64,000 nt of DNA from Paenibacillus sp. FSL H7-0737 (GCF_000758545.1 NZ_CP009279.1:6324001-6388000), one strand, 5' to 3'; counted from the first letter of the stretch, positions 15,642 through 25,400 are shown. The notes: generated by a model not told the origin, from the sequence alone. A program made the numbers and translations.

Positions 15642-16826
15642 TTAAACCTGTTTGGCCGCTGCATAAGGAGTAGGCTTAGGCAAATCTTCCTCTACATCTT
15701 GACCATGCAGGCGCACACTCATTACCAGCCCAATGCTGGCCATGTTAATAAGCAGGGAGGTACCTCCGAAGCTGATGAATGGCAATGTGATACCTGTCAA
15801 AGGCATCAGACCAATAAACGCGCCGATATTCTCAAAAATCTGATACAGCATCATCGCGACAATGCCGACGATCAGAAACGGACCTGCTCGATCTCTGGCT
15901 TCCAGCGCAATCAGAATCATTCGGTGAATCAGGATAAAATACAGTAGCAGCACAAATGCAGAACCTACAAAGCCAAATTCCTCGGCAATCTGCACAAAGA
16001 TAGAGTCTGAATACGTATAAGGCACCCGATCCGTCTGAACAGAGCTACCGTTCATATAGCCTTCTCCACTCATCCCACCTGAGGCAATCGCGAGCTTGGC
16101 GTTTTTGGTATGATAAAGAGCTTTCGCTGTCGCTTTATCCGGAACAAGCCATGGGTCGAAACGTTCAATCCAGTGCGAACGGCCAATATCGTTAAGAAAC
16201 GTTTTAATTTCGTCATGATAATGGATATAACTCATAATTCCGGCAATCGCAGAGCTTGCTACAATCACCAGCGCGATTAATGCGTGAGTGTACTTAATAT
16301 TTCCAATCCACAACAGACCTGCAAGAATCACGATGTAAGACAAGGCATTCCCAAGGTCATTCTGTGTAAGGACAATAAGAAACGGAAATAAGGTTAAGAG
16401 GCCGAGCGGCACAACATCCCGCCAAAACAAGAGTTTACTCTTATTCTTACGAACAAGCATCGCTGCCAGAAATAGAATTAATATTAGCTTGAATAGCTCG
16501 GCAGGCTGAAGGCTCAGTCCTCCAGGGAGGGACAACCAGCCTTGGGCATTATTCTTGGTCTCGCCCAAAAAGCTGACGAGGACCAGGATACCTATCCCAA
16601 ACAAATAAATATATAACGCGTATTTCACTAAAATTCTGTAATCTAAAAAGGTCATTCCAATAAAAGCAATAAAGCCAATTGCATAATACATCATCATACG
16701 GATATGATGTCCGTCCAGCTTTTCTCTTCCATGAGTCACACTATATATGGCGAAGATGCTGACAGTCATGAGCAATAACAGAACGACTACGATAGCACCA
16801 TCAATTTTTTTAATCTTCTGAAGCAC
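15642..16826 (-). CDS. RodA/FtsW/SpoVE (SEDS) family protein, copy 2
   Basis: Second SEDS polymerase, 394 aa from a GTG at 16826 with GGGAGG 6 nt upstream; the frame extends to 16874 without support. It has the same motifs as copy 1: LSLQPAELFKLILILFLA, LTQNDLGNALSY, SGEGYMNGSSVQTDRVPYTYSDSIF, FISFGGTSLLINMASIG. The identical inferred length and collinear motifs show a tandem duplication. The terminator between the copies and their separate starts allow different regulation. Confidence 0.9.
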   Translation of the reverse strand: MLQKIKKIDGAIVVVLLLLMTVSIFAIYSVTHGREKLDGHHIRMMMYYAIGFIAFIGMTFLDYRILVKYALYIYLFGIGILVLVSFLGETKNNAQGWLSLPGGLSLQPAELFKLILILFLAAMLVRKNKSKLLFWRDVVPLGLLTLFPFLIVLTQNDLGNALSYIVILAGLLWIGNIKYTHALIALVIVASSAIAGIMSYIHYHDEIKTFLNDIGRSHWIERFDPWLVPDKATAKALYHTKNAKLAIASGGMSGEGYMNGSSVQTDRVPYTYSDSIFVQIAEEFGFVGSAFVLLLYFILIHRMILIALEARDRAGPFLIVGIVAMMLYQIFENIGAFIGLMPLTGITLPFISFGGTSLLINMASIGLVMSVRLHGQDVEEDLPKPTPYAAAKQV

Positions 16827-16965
16827 GTTCTGCCTCCCTACTCTAAATCTGGGCTTTCTTTTATGGTTCACCAAGAAGTCCGTTAAATTCTATTGTAAAG
16901 GAAGTCGGGTTGAAAATACAATTTCACTCCCCGATCAACAGGAGTCCCCTGCACAGCATGCAGTA

Positions 16966-17964
16966 TTATCGTGCTATACCTAGCACATGACGTGGAATTC
17001 CAGCTAGATCATTAATGGTGATGATCTCTTTCCAATGACCCGCCGCTTCAAGTAGCGAGGCTACCTGCTCGGCTTGTCCGAAGCCGAGTTCAAAGCCGAT
17101 CAGGCGCGGCGGTGCCGGGAGCAGCGCCAGCTGCTCCATCATGCGGCGGTACGGGTCCAGCCCGTCCGCTCCGCCATCCAGCGCAGTGCGCGGCTCATGG
17201 TCGCGCACCTCACGCTGCAGCCCGGCGATATCCTCGCCGGGAATGTACGGCGGGTTGGAGACGAGAATATCCGTCTCCATCCCCGCGAACGGCTCGAGCA
17301 GATCGCCGAGCCGAAAGTCCACGGCTGTGCCGGAGCGCATCGCATTGCGCTTCGCCACAGCTAGGGCCGCCGGCGAAATATCGCCGGCGCAGACCCGCCA
17401 CGCCGGCGCTTCCACCGCCAGCGTGACGGAAATCGCTCCGCTGCCGGCGCCGATATCGACGGCGGTCAGCGGCCGTACGGCGCGTCCACCTTCCGCGTCG
17501 CCCGCACGATCTTGCGCTGCTGCTAACGAAGCAGCGCCTTCTTCCTGCGCCGCTTCACTCGGCGCAACCGTGCCGTCCGGCCAAAGCTCCACGCCGTACC
17601 GTAAAATCGCCTCGACGAGCAGCTCCGTCTCCGGCCGTGGAATAAGCACATCAGGCGTCACTTCAAAAGGACGCCCGTAGAACTCTTGCTCGCCGATGAT
17701 ATACTGCACCGGCTCACCCTTACTCCGGCGGGTAACTCCCGCCTCCCACTGTTCCTTGACCGCAGCCGGAAAAGAATCCGCCAGCGCCATATAATACGCT
17801 GCCCCGGATAAGCCAAGCGCATGCTCCAGCAGTAATTGCGCACTACGCTGCGGTTCATTACAACCGCTCTGGCTCAAAAAAGAAGAAGCCTCCACAAAGG
17901 CTTCCCGGATGCTTTTCACTTCCGACATGACAAATACGCCATCGTTCAAAGCATTATTATCCAT
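16966..17964 (-). CDS. prmC: Release-factor glutamine N5-methyltransferase
   Basis: Methylates the GGQ glutamine of release factors using SAM. N-terminal helical domain (about residues 14-95), then SAM-binding motif I (TAVDIGAGSGAISVTLAV) and the catalytic NPPY in DILVSNPPYIPGED. Between them lies an unusual Ala/Glu-rich insertion (about residues 120-160), coded by a locally GC-rich stretch. The start overlaps the prfA stop by 8 bp (ATGGATAA), so translation is coupled to its substrate gene. An internal start at 17928 (MSEVKSIREAF) is also possible. Confidence 0.95.
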   Translation of the reverse strand: MDNNALNDGVFVMSEVKSIREAFVEASSFLSQSGCNEPQRSAQLLLEHALGLSGAAYYMALADSFPAAVKEQWEAGVTRRSKGEPVQYIIGEQEFYGRPFEVTPDVLIPRPETELLVEAILRYGVELWPDGTVAPSEAAQEEGAASLAAAQDRAGDAEGGRAVRPLTAVDIGAGSGAISVTLAVEAPAWRVCAGDISPAALAVAKRNAMRSGTAVDFRLGDLLEPFAGMETDILVSNPPYIPGEDIAGLQREVRDHEPRTALDGGADGLDPYRRMMEQLALLPAPPRLIGFELGFGQAEQVASLLEAAGHWKEIITINDLAGIPRHVLGIAR

Positions 17965-19030
17965 TGTCCATACTATCCATCAAATCAGCTTGTTCAGCAA
18001 TTGAAAGAGCCGAAATAATTTCAGTGATTTCTCCGTTCATAACCTGCTCCAGACGGTGCAGTGTCAAGCCAATGCGATGATCTGTAACCCGGCTCTGCGG
18101 GAAGTTATACGTCCGGATACGCTCACTACGATCACCCGTACCTACTTTGCTCTTCCGTTCACCAGCATACTTTGCTTCTTCTTCCTGCCGCTTCATATCG
18201 GAGATACGGGCACGAAGCACTTGAAGCGCCTTTTCCTTATTGGAGTTCTGTGACTTACCGTCCTGACAGGTAGCAACGATGCCCGTAGGTACATGGGTTA
18301 CACGTACTGCAGACTTGGTCGTATTTACAGACTGTCCGCCTGCACCACTTGAACAGAAGGTATCCACACGAATATCTTTATCATGGATTTCAATCTCAAA
18401 TGCTTCAGCTTCCGGCATCACCGATACTGTAGAAGTAGAGGTATGAATACGTCCACCGGATTCAGTCGCTGGGATACGTTGTACGCGATGCGCACCACTT
18501 TCGTATTTCAACTTACTGTATGCACCGCGGCCGTTAATAAGGAAGATTACCTCTTTAAATCCACCAAGATCGCTCGCGTTGACATCCATTAGCTCCACGC
18601 GCCAGCCTTGTGAATCTGCAAACCGGGTGTACATCCGATAAAGGTCGGAAGCAAACAATGCAGCTTCATCTCCACCCGCTGCACCACGAATTTCGACGAT
18701 TACGTTCTTATCATCATTCGGGTCTTTAGGCAGTAGCAATACACGGATTTGCTCTTCCAGCTCTACCTGACGTTTGGAAAGGTCGTCAATTTCCATCTTG
18801 ACCATTTCCTTCATCTCATCATCAAGCTTTTCGCCTTGCATCTGCTTAGCAGCTTCAAGCTCTTCCATTACACTCTTATATTCAGTATACGCCTCAAATG
18901 CAGGCTGTAGGTCTGATTGTTCTTTGGAATAATCCCTCAGTTTCTTACTGTCGTTTGCAACATCCGGATCACAAAGCAGTTCACTGAGCTTCTCATAGCG
19001 GTCCGCCAGGGATTGCAATCGGTCCAACAA
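17957..19030 (-). CDS. prfA: Peptide chain release factor 1
   Basis: Terminates translation at UAA and UAG, 357 aa. The codon-recognition tripeptide PAT is in RIPATESGG (about residues 186-194). The catalytic GGQ is in SSGAGGQSVNTTKSAVR (about residue 233). The promoter just upstream has an extended -10. It overlaps prmC, the enzyme that modifies its GGQ glutamine. Confidence 0.98.
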   Translation of the reverse strand: MLDRLQSLADRYEKLSELLCDPDVANDSKKLRDYSKEQSDLQPAFEAYTEYKSVMEELEAAKQMQGEKLDDEMKEMVKMEIDDLSKRQVELEEQIRVLLLPKDPNDDKNVIVEIRGAAGGDEAALFASDLYRMYTRFADSQGWRVELMDVNASDLGGFKEVIFLINGRGAYSKLKYESGAHRVQRIPATESGGRIHTSTSTVSVMPEAEAFEIEIHDKDIRVDTFCSSGAGGQSVNTTKSAVRVTHVPTGIVATCQDGKSQNSNKEKALQVLRARISDMKRQEEEAKYAGERKSKVGTGDRSERIRTYNFPQSRVTDHRIGLTLHRLEQVMNGEITEIISALSIAEQADLMDSMDNG

Positions 19031-19115
19031 GGGAATTCACCTCTCCTAGTTCAATTTCAAATTCGCAAATAAAGCGATTAAAACATATGTCATAAAATTA
19101 GATATACGACTTTAT

Positions 19116-19124
19116 ATTATACCA
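19116..19124 (-). promoter_or_regulatory. Extended -10 promoter of prfA
   Basis: The minus strand reads TGGTATAAT at 19124-19116, with no good -35. Transcription would start near 19109, giving a leader of about 80 nt before the prfA start. Confidence 0.55.
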
Positions 19125-19185
19125 AAGATATTGTGAAATGGCTACAGTTCTGTACGCGTAAATCCCTTAATAAATGTCTTATATT

Positions 19186-19238
19186 TTAAAAAAGGATCAT
19201 CCCAGCAGTAGATACCCTCTACCGACTGAGATGACCCT
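19186..19238 (-). terminator. Intrinsic terminator of ychF
   Basis: On the minus strand GGGTCATCTCAG (19237-19226) pairs with CTGGGATGATCC (19205-19194). An inner GTAGA/TCTAC stem and a following T6 run complete it, 27 bp after the ychF stop. Confidence 0.9.
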
Positions 19239-19264
19239 CTTATCATTAGTATGCTTCAGTCCTC

Positions 19265-20365
19265 TTAAACGTTGAAACGGAAATGCATAACGTCGCCGTC
19301 CTGCACCAAATACTCTTTACCTTCTAGACGCAGTTGACCACGTTCTTTGGCACCATTCATTGAGCCTGCTGCCAAAAGATCTGCGTAAGCCACTACCTCA
19401 GCACGGATAAATCCACGTTCAAAATCTGTGTGAATTACACCAGCAGCGCCGGGTGCTTTAGTTCCTTTACGAATGGTCCACGCACGAACTTCCTGAACGC
19501 CTGCCGTGAAATACGTATACAAGCCTAGAAGCTTGTAAGCCGCTTTGATCAAACGGTTCAGGCCAGATTCTTCTAGCCCAAGTTCTTCTAGGAACATCGC
19601 TTTATCTTCGCCCTCAAGCTCGGCAATTTCAGCTTCTACTTTAGCACTGATCGGAACAACTTCAGCACCTTCAGTTGCTGCAAATTCACGCACTTGCTGC
19701 ACATAAGGATTATTCTCAGCACTTGCTACTTCTTCTTCACTTACATTCGCTGCATACAGCACTGGCTTCAATGTTAACAAATGAAGATCACGGATAATAA
19801 GCTTCTCGTCATCGGACAATTCTATACTACGTGCAGGTTTATCTTCGTAGAGCACTTCTTTGACACGTTCAAGCAGTTCAACTTCTTGAGCGTATTTCTT
19901 GTCGCCGCCTTTGATGTTCTTACGGGAACGTTCAATCCGCTTCTCAATGCTCTCAATGTCAGCAAGAATCAGTTCCAAATTAATGGTCTGAATATCGCTG
20001 ATCGGATTTACTTTTCCATCCACGTGGGTAACGTTCTCATCTTCAAAACAACGAACGACATGAACGATAGCGTCTACTTCGCGAATATGAGCTAGGAACT
20101 TGTTGCCTAGTCCCTCACCTTTACTCGCACCGCGCACAAGACCAGCGATATCAACAAATTCAAAAGCAGTAGGTACAGTCTTGTTAGGTTGTACCAGCTC
20201 AGTCAGTTTATCAAGACGTTCGTCCGGAACTTCAACGACACCAACGTTAGGGTCAATCGTGCAAAAAGGGTAGTTTGCGGATTCTGCTCCCGCTTGCGTT
20301 ATTGCATTAAACAATGTGGATTTTCCTACGTTAGGAAGACCGACGATTCCCGCTTTCAAAGCCAT
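19265..20365 (-). CDS. ychF: Redox-regulated ribosome-associated ATPase/GTPase YchF (OLA1 family)
   Basis: Obg-like P-loop NTPase, 366 aa. G1 is GLPNVGKSTLFNAIT near residue 8. G3 is DIAGLVRGASKGEGLGNKFL near residue 72, and a NxxE-type G4 (AANVSEEE) replaces NKxD, as is typical for this ATP-preferring family. Coiled-coil region about 130-180. The C-terminal TGS domain ends LEGKEYLVQDGDVMHFRFNV. It has its own promoter and terminator, so it is probably monocistronic. Confidence 0.97.
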   Translation of the reverse strand: MALKAGIVGLPNVGKSTLFNAITQAGAESANYPFCTIDPNVGVVEVPDERLDKLTELVQPNKTVPTAFEFVDIAGLVRGASKGEGLGNKFLAHIREVDAIVHVVRCFEDENVTHVDGKVNPISDIQTINLELILADIESIEKRIERSRKNIKGGDKKYAQEVELLERVKEVLYEDKPARSIELSDDEKLIIRDLHLLTLKPVLYAANVSEEEVASAENNPYVQQVREFAATEGAEVVPISAKVEAEIAELEGEDKAMFLEELGLEESGLNRLIKAAYKLLGLYTYFTAGVQEVRAWTIRKGTKAPGAAGVIHTDFERGFIRAEVVAYADLLAAGSMNGAKERGQLRLEGKEYLVQDGDVMHFRFNV

Positions 20366-20427
20366 TTATATGACAACTCCTATTTTCAGCTAAATTGATC
20401 ATCCGAATAAGTAATACGATCTAAACC

Positions 20428-20456
20428 ATTATATATTAGAACATATTCTCCAGCAA
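20428..20456 (-). promoter_or_regulatory. Promoter of ychF
   Basis: Minus strand TTGCTG (20456-20451), 17-bp spacer, TATAAT (20433-20428). The start near 20421 gives a leader of about 55 nt. Confidence 0.65.
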
Positions 20457-20508
20457 CACCGGATGTCTTACAGTTGTGTCAATCCAGCCTTATCCAAGCG
20501 AACCCATT

Positions 20509-21861
20509 TCAATAGGATTTGGCAAGTTCCAATACTTTTTGCACCGCCGGCTGATCCAATAGGGGCTTAGAAGTATCTGGATCAACCTCCACATCAGGGA
20601 CTGTCTTCACTTCCTCGTTGCAGCTTCCATCAGAGTTAAGTCCCATCTCAAAGGAAAATCTGAATACATAACCGCTATTAGGCAATGCAACGACGAGTGG
20701 ATCCATCCCTAGTCCATCCCCACCTGTTCTGCCACCAACAACCGTCGCAAACCCGGTGCCTTTTGCAAAGGCTGCAAGACCTTCCGCTGATGAATACACA
20801 GAGCTATCAACCAGCAAATAGATCTTTCCTTTAAAACCAACGGATTCTTGAGGGATTACTACATCTGTATTTTTACTATATGTCTTGAACATTTTTAATG
20901 CTTCGGATGGTAAATTAGGCAACTGTTCGTCTTTGATGCTGGTAATAGGCTGCTGCCCCCTTGTGATCTGACGTGCCTGCATAAAGGTCTCAGCATAGTT
21001 GCCTCTTGTATAAAGTAAGTATGTATTGTATTCGATAGGTTTATTAATTAGCAGAGGAGCAATATGTGCTCTCCAGTAATCGCTGTTTCCTCCGCCATTT
21101 CCGCGGATATCTAGAATTAGTGTCTTATAATCTTTAACTTCTATTAAAAAATCACGAATCTCCGAACTATCCATCTCCATGAGACTTCCGGCAAAGCTTC
21201 GCATGCCTAGATACGCTATTTGCTCTGGCTCTATAATAACCTTTTTTACATTCCCGGAAGTCTTTCCTGTCTGACTCCCTGCCTCACCACTATTCATATC
21301 GTTAACGATGCCATCAGAGCTTTGCTGCTCCGCTAAAGGTTTCTGGTTGTAACGAGCCAACACATTTGGCTGTTGAAACACGTTGATCCAAGGCTCATAA
21401 CCAAAACCTGCCTGAACATAGGCATTTAGAAACCATGGATATTCTTCCTTAGATAAAAAATTCGTATGCCCATTATTTAACCTGCTAAGTACGAATTTCA
21501 TTCGTCTAAAAAACTCATCATCTGTCTTCACTGCTGCAATTTCATTACGGTACTCCTCTTTGTTCGCAAGCCAATCCTCTCCATTTAGACGCTTATTTAC
21601 CTCTAGGAAAGGGTAGTTCTCCTCAATAATCTTCCACATATAATCAAAATCCTCTAATCTTTGTTCCACTGTCAATGGAGACAACTCCGCTTCTAGCTGT
21701 TTTCCCGCTACCTTTGAAGAGGCTACCGGCGCAACCGGACTTGCCTGAACTTGCCCCGACTCAGATTGCTTTTTCCCTGGAAAATCCCCACGGTTGCAAC
21801 TAACCAGTAACAGTATTGCAGCTACAGATAAAGCCGCTGGTAATACAAACCTCGGTCTCAC
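20509..21861 (-). CDS. S41 family peptidase, lipoprotein
   Basis: Secreted C-terminal-processing-type protease, 450 aa from the GTG at 21861, which is favoured by AAGGGGG 6-7 nt upstream. The lipobox LLLVSC gives a lipid-anchored mature protein. The catalytic domain includes LDIRGNGGGNSDYWR and VDSSVYSSAEGLAAFAKGTGF, where the serine of SSAEG is the likely nucleophile, and GGRTGGDGLG nearby. A PDZ domain is not obvious, so it may be a tricorn/IRBP-like S41 member rather than a classical CtpA. Substrate unknown. Confidence 0.85.
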   Translation of the reverse strand: MRPRFVLPAALSVAAILLLVSCNRGDFPGKKQSESGQVQASPVAPVASSKVAGKQLEAELSPLTVEQRLEDFDYMWKIIEENYPFLEVNKRLNGEDWLANKEEYRNEIAAVKTDDEFFRRMKFVLSRLNNGHTNFLSKEEYPWFLNAYVQAGFGYEPWINVFQQPNVLARYNQKPLAEQQSSDGIVNDMNSGEAGSQTGKTSGNVKKVIIEPEQIAYLGMRSFAGSLMEMDSSEIRDFLIEVKDYKTLILDIRGNGGGNSDYWRAHIAPLLINKPIEYNTYLLYTRGNYAETFMQARQITRGQQPITSIKDEQLPNLPSEALKMFKTYSKNTDVVIPQESVGFKGKIYLLVDSSVYSSAEGLAAFAKGTGFATVVGGRTGGDGLGMDPLVVALPNSGYVFRFSFEMGLNSDGSCNEEVKTVPDVEVDPDTSKPLLDQPAVQKVLELAKSY

Positions 21862-21994
21862 CTTAATCCCCCTTCCAATATTCCATATAGCTGAATCCAT
21901 TTTCAGGAATTTATTTAATAATCATATTTTTCTATTCCTCCTAATTCAAATATATTTATCACAATTATTTACATTAATTTTCTTAGAACAACAC

Positions 21995-22018
21995 AAAAAA
22001 GACCTCCTTCGAGGTCTC
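21995..22018 (-). terminator. Intrinsic terminator of the acetyltransferase gene
   Basis: On the minus strand AGACCTC (22017-22011), loop GAAG, GAGGTCT (22006-22000), then T6. Confidence 0.9.
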
Positions 22019-22029
22019 CACGTTAAGTA

Positions 22030-22503
22030 TTACAAATCTTTAGACATCGTAATGTCAGTTACGGTATATCCCATTTTTTTGTAGAGCTCAAATGCACGAT
22101 TGTTCTGACCGAAGACATGTAACCCGATTTTGGTGACGTTCATTTCACGAGCTTCTTCATCGAGTGCGACCATAGCCTGCTTGCCATAGCCTTTACTCTG
22201 ATACGGTTCAAAAACATAGAAATCATAAATGAAAGCTTCTCGGCCGCTGCGGCCTTCACTTACATTAAACCAGATGTATCCTACCTGGATATCACTACTT
22301 ATTTCTACTATAGAATATAGATAAGCGCCATCTGTGCTCAACCCTTTAGGTAAAGACTGTGTTATAGCTTCCTCAGACAGCTTCATCGCGATTTCAGGGT
22401 CCCAAGCGCCGGCTTTAATCTTATCTTCAGCGTAATCACGAGTAGCTTGACCTAAGAAAAATTGAAAAGCAGACTCATCCATATGAACCAATTTAATCAT
22501 CAT
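22030..22503 (-). CDS. GNAT family N-acetyltransferase
   Basis: 157 aa. The acetyl-CoA binding motif is in FYVFEPYQSKGYGKQAMVALDEEA (the R/QxxGxG/A type, here QSKGYG). The C-terminal beta-bulge segment IGLHVFGQNNRAFELYKKMGYTVTDITMSK is the standard GNAT motif B. The substrate cannot be told. It shares the minus strand with fni just upstream (40 bp gap), so the two may be co-transcribed before the terminator at 21995. Confidence 0.88.
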   Translation of the reverse strand: MMIKLVHMDESAFQFFLGQATRDYAEDKIKAGAWDPEIAMKLSEEAITQSLPKGLSTDGAYLYSIVEISSDIQVGYIWFNVSEGRSGREAFIYDFYVFEPYQSKGYGKQAMVALDEEAREMNVTKIGLHVFGQNNRAFELYKKMGYTVTDITMSKDL

Positions 22504-22542
22504 CTTTTTTCACTTCCTCACTTCTATATTTACCATATACTT

Positions 22543-23682
22543 TTATTTACGTATTAAACGGGAAGTCCCACGTAAAGTTGCTAAATCGGGAGCTCCGATG
22601 CCGAACATTGCTATCTTAAGCTCCAGCTCTACCTGAGCCAGTGCAGCATCTAGCGCCTCTTCAGAATCTACTGCCGGTCCTAAAAGATTGCGTCCAAAGC
22701 CTGCTAAATCAGCACCGAGGGCCAATGCCTTCGCCGCATCCACACCATGCTTCAAGCCGCCGCTGCCAATCAATGCCCCCTTCGGGGAGACAGCACGTAC
22801 CTCCGCAATGCAATCTGCGGTTGGAGTACCCCAGTCTGCGAAAGCTTCAGCCGCTGCGCGCCGTATAGGGTCTCTACTCCGAAACTTCTCGACCTGACTC
22901 CAGGATGTTCCACCTGCACCCGCTACATCAACAAAAGCTACCCCTGCATTATAAAGATGTGCTGCTGTATCACCGTCAATGCCCCAGCCGACTTCTTTTA
23001 CACCTACAGGAACCTCAAGTGCACGGCATACTTTTGCTATCTGCGATAGTAAGGAAGCAAAGCCAGTATTCCCTTCCGGTTGGAAGACCTCTTGAAGACC
23101 ATTGAGATGCAGCACAAGAAAATCCGCACCAGCAATATCCACAGCCCGGCGACACTCCTCAATCCCGAAACCATAGGACAGCTGTACGGCGCCAATATTA
23201 GCGATAACCGGTATATCAGGTGCTTTGTCCCGTACATAAAAGGTTTCGGTTAGCTCAGAGCGCTCCACCGCCGCTCGCACAGAACCAACCCCCAGCGCCC
23301 ATCCACGACGCTGTGCTGCCTCTGCTAGTCGGGCATTGATGGCTCCTGTAGCTGCACTGCCGCCTGTCATCGAGCTGATCAGCAGCGGTGTACGCAGTTC
23401 ACGTTCCAGGAACGTGGTCTGCAATGATATATCATCGAAATTCAGCTCTGGAAGAGCATTATGCCGAAATCGGTAATGTTCAAACCCCGTAGTCACACCG
23501 ACGCCACCGACTTCTTCATTTAGACAAAGGCGTACATGCTCTATTTTGCGTTCACCTGTCCTTGATGCAGGCAATAAAGAATTCTTGTCCGAAACCTCTA
23601 CAATTGGTAGGCCATTGCCATGATCCGCGCCAGACTGCCTATTCGCATCATATGGTACGGCCTCTTCTGGCGTATGATTCAT
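22543..23682 (-). CDS. fni: Isopentenyl-diphosphate delta-isomerase, type 2
   Basis: FMN- and NADPH-dependent isomerase of IPP and DMAPP for isoprenoids, 379 aa. The N-terminal segment RKIEHVRLCLNEEVGG is here ERKIEHVRLCL. The FMN site shows SSMTGGSAATGAINARLAEAA, GVGSVRAA, VIANIGAVQL, the NGLQEVFQPEGN loop, GVKEVGWGI and the C-terminal IGSGGLKHGVDAAKALALGADLAGFGRNLL. The ribosome site AGGAGG is well placed. This type is used by many Bacillota in place of the type 1 enzyme. Confidence 0.96.
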   Translation of the reverse strand: MNHTPEEAVPYDANRQSGADHGNGLPIVEVSDKNSLLPASRTGERKIEHVRLCLNEEVGGVGVTTGFEHYRFRHNALPELNFDDISLQTTFLERELRTPLLISSMTGGSAATGAINARLAEAAQRRGWALGVGSVRAAVERSELTETFYVRDKAPDIPVIANIGAVQLSYGFGIEECRRAVDIAGADFLVLHLNGLQEVFQPEGNTGFASLLSQIAKVCRALEVPVGVKEVGWGIDGDTAAHLYNAGVAFVDVAGAGGTSWSQVEKFRSRDPIRRAAAEAFADWGTPTADCIAEVRAVSPKGALIGSGGLKHGVDAAKALALGADLAGFGRNLLGPAVDSEEALDAALAQVELELKIAMFGIGAPDLATLRGTSRLIRK

Positions 23683-23869
23683 GCTCCGTTCCTCCTATTC
23701 CTAAACTGTACTTATTATAACATATCCCTCCAGATGAATTTACAATATGAAGTGAGTGAAATACGAGGGATGCTTCATTTCTACCCACTAGGTGTTAATA
23801 GGTTGGTACACGCCGGAGCACAATAATTATAAAGGAAGTGCTCTGCAATACTTTCAGGAGGAACTTCCG

Positions 23870-25399
23870 ATGAGATCAGATCGTGAACAACCCGTTCAGC
23901 CCCAAGCGATACAAGATAGTACCCATGCTTTTGCTTCAAAGAAACGCACCTCTTCACGACGCCGCAAACGAGTGATATGGGCTTGCGTCATTCTAATTCT
24001 CTGGTTAATCGGCGTCATGATATACCAGACACATAAACCTCTACCCGTTGGGATTTCCTATGAAAGTCCCATATACAAAGTGAACAATGTAACCTTCTGG
24101 CATGACCTAACCTATCCAGACGGTACGGACACAGGTAAGCAGGAGAGTGAAATTCTTCCGAGAATGCTACATATCATCGAGGAGTCAAGGGAGTTCTTAG
24201 TCATCGACCTGTTCCTGTTCAATGATTATACCCATAAAGATCAGTCATTCCCTCCAGTCAGTCGAATGCTGACAGATAAATTAATCTCACAAAAGCAAAC
24301 CTATCCCGAAATGGAGATTGTCTTCATCACCGATGAAGTCAATACCAATTATAACTCAGCGCCCAATCATCTTCTGGAAGAAATGAAGGCGGTGGGGATC
24401 CGAGTCATCATGACCGATGTTAATGACCTGCGAGATTCTACACCTGCCTATTCAGCCGTCTGGCGCACCTTCATTCAATGGTTCGGACAATCCGGCAAGG
24501 GCTTTATCCCCAATCTTATGGCCAGTGGTGGACCGGATATTACCGCTCGATCTTATCTGAAGCTGCTGAATGTGAAGGCGAACCATCGCAAAGTAATTGT
24601 CAGTGAGAACACTGCACTAATTTCCTCTGGAAATGTTCACGATGCCAGCGCCTACCACTCCAATATTGCTTTGGAGGTACAAGGTCCAATTATTGCCGAT
24701 ATTCTCCAGACCGAGCAGGCGGCAGCCAATCTTTCAGATGCAGGTCCATTGCTACTTCATAAGCCCAATTTCACCCAAGAAAAGAACCTACCATCAGCGG
24801 AAGCTCTAGAAGTTCGCTATTTAACAGAAGGAAAGGTATACAAATATGCGCTGCAAGGCATTAGGTCCGCCCGGAAGGGGGATACCGTATGGATGGGGAT
24901 GTTTTATCTTGCTGATGATGCCATTCTGGATGCGTTGGTAGAGGCTACATCACGCGGGGCTAAGGTAAACCTACTCCTGGATCCAAATCAGAACGCCTTC
25001 GGGCGCGATAAAATCGGGATCCCCAACCGTCCAGTTGCCATGGATCTGAACAAACGCACGAACGGTGAAATCTCTATTCGTTGGTACAATACAACCAAAG
25101 AGCAATATCATCCAAAGCTGCTCTTTATCGCCAAACAAACCGGCAGCTCCATCGTTCTTGGCGGTTCCACCAATTTCACCACACGCAATCTGGATGACTA
25201 CAATCTCGAGAATGATCTGTGGATTTCTGTGAAGCGAGATCAGCCGCTGTTCAAAGATATGGAAGCCTACTTTAATCGGCTATGGAATAACGAGGGTCAT
25301 ACGTTCACTTTACCTTTTGAGGCCTATCAGAGCGATGTGACCTGGTTCAAGTACATCCTGTTCCGGCTGCAGACTAACCTGGGCTTTACTACTTTTTAA
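23870..25399 (+). CDS. Phospholipase D-like membrane/secreted protein
   Basis: 509 aa from the ATG at 23870, chosen for AGGAGG 8 nt upstream. One N-terminal membrane helix (about residues 33-55) precedes two phospholipase D domains with degenerate HKD motifs: NHRKVIVSE near residue 240 and YHPKLLFIAK near 415, the latter followed by GGSTNFTTRNLDDYN. The usual aspartate of HxKxxxxD is replaced in both, which may mean altered chemistry. It sits opposite cardiolipin synthase, whose HKD motifs are intact. Confidence 0.85.
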   Translation: MRSDREQPVQPQAIQDSTHAFASKKRTSSRRRKRVIWACVILILWLIGVMIYQTHKPLPVGISYESPIYKVNNVTFWHDLTYPDGTDTGKQESEILPRMLHIIEESREFLVIDLFLFNDYTHKDQSFPPVSRMLTDKLISQKQTYPEMEIVFITDEVNTNYNSAPNHLLEEMKAVGIRVIMTDVNDLRDSTPAYSAVWRTFIQWFGQSGKGFIPNLMASGGPDITARSYLKLLNVKANHRKVIVSENTALISSGNVHDASAYHSNIALEVQGPIIADILQTEQAAANLSDAGPLLLHKPNFTQEKNLPSAEALEVRYLTEGKVYKYALQGIRSARKGDTVWMGMFYLADDAILDALVEATSRGAKVNLLLDPNQNAFGRDKIGIPNRPVAMDLNKRTNGEISIRWYNTTKEQYHPKLLFIAKQTGSSIVLGGSTNFTTRNLDDYNLENDLWISVKRDQPLFKDMEAYFNRLWNNEGHTFTLPFEAYQSDVTWFKYILFRLQTNLGFTTF

Positions 25400-25400
25400 A

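Noticed and set aside
17074..17680. Plus-strand frames of 96-179 codons opposite prmC
   Set aside because: Shadow frames in the GC-rich part of prmC without ribosome sites or homology.
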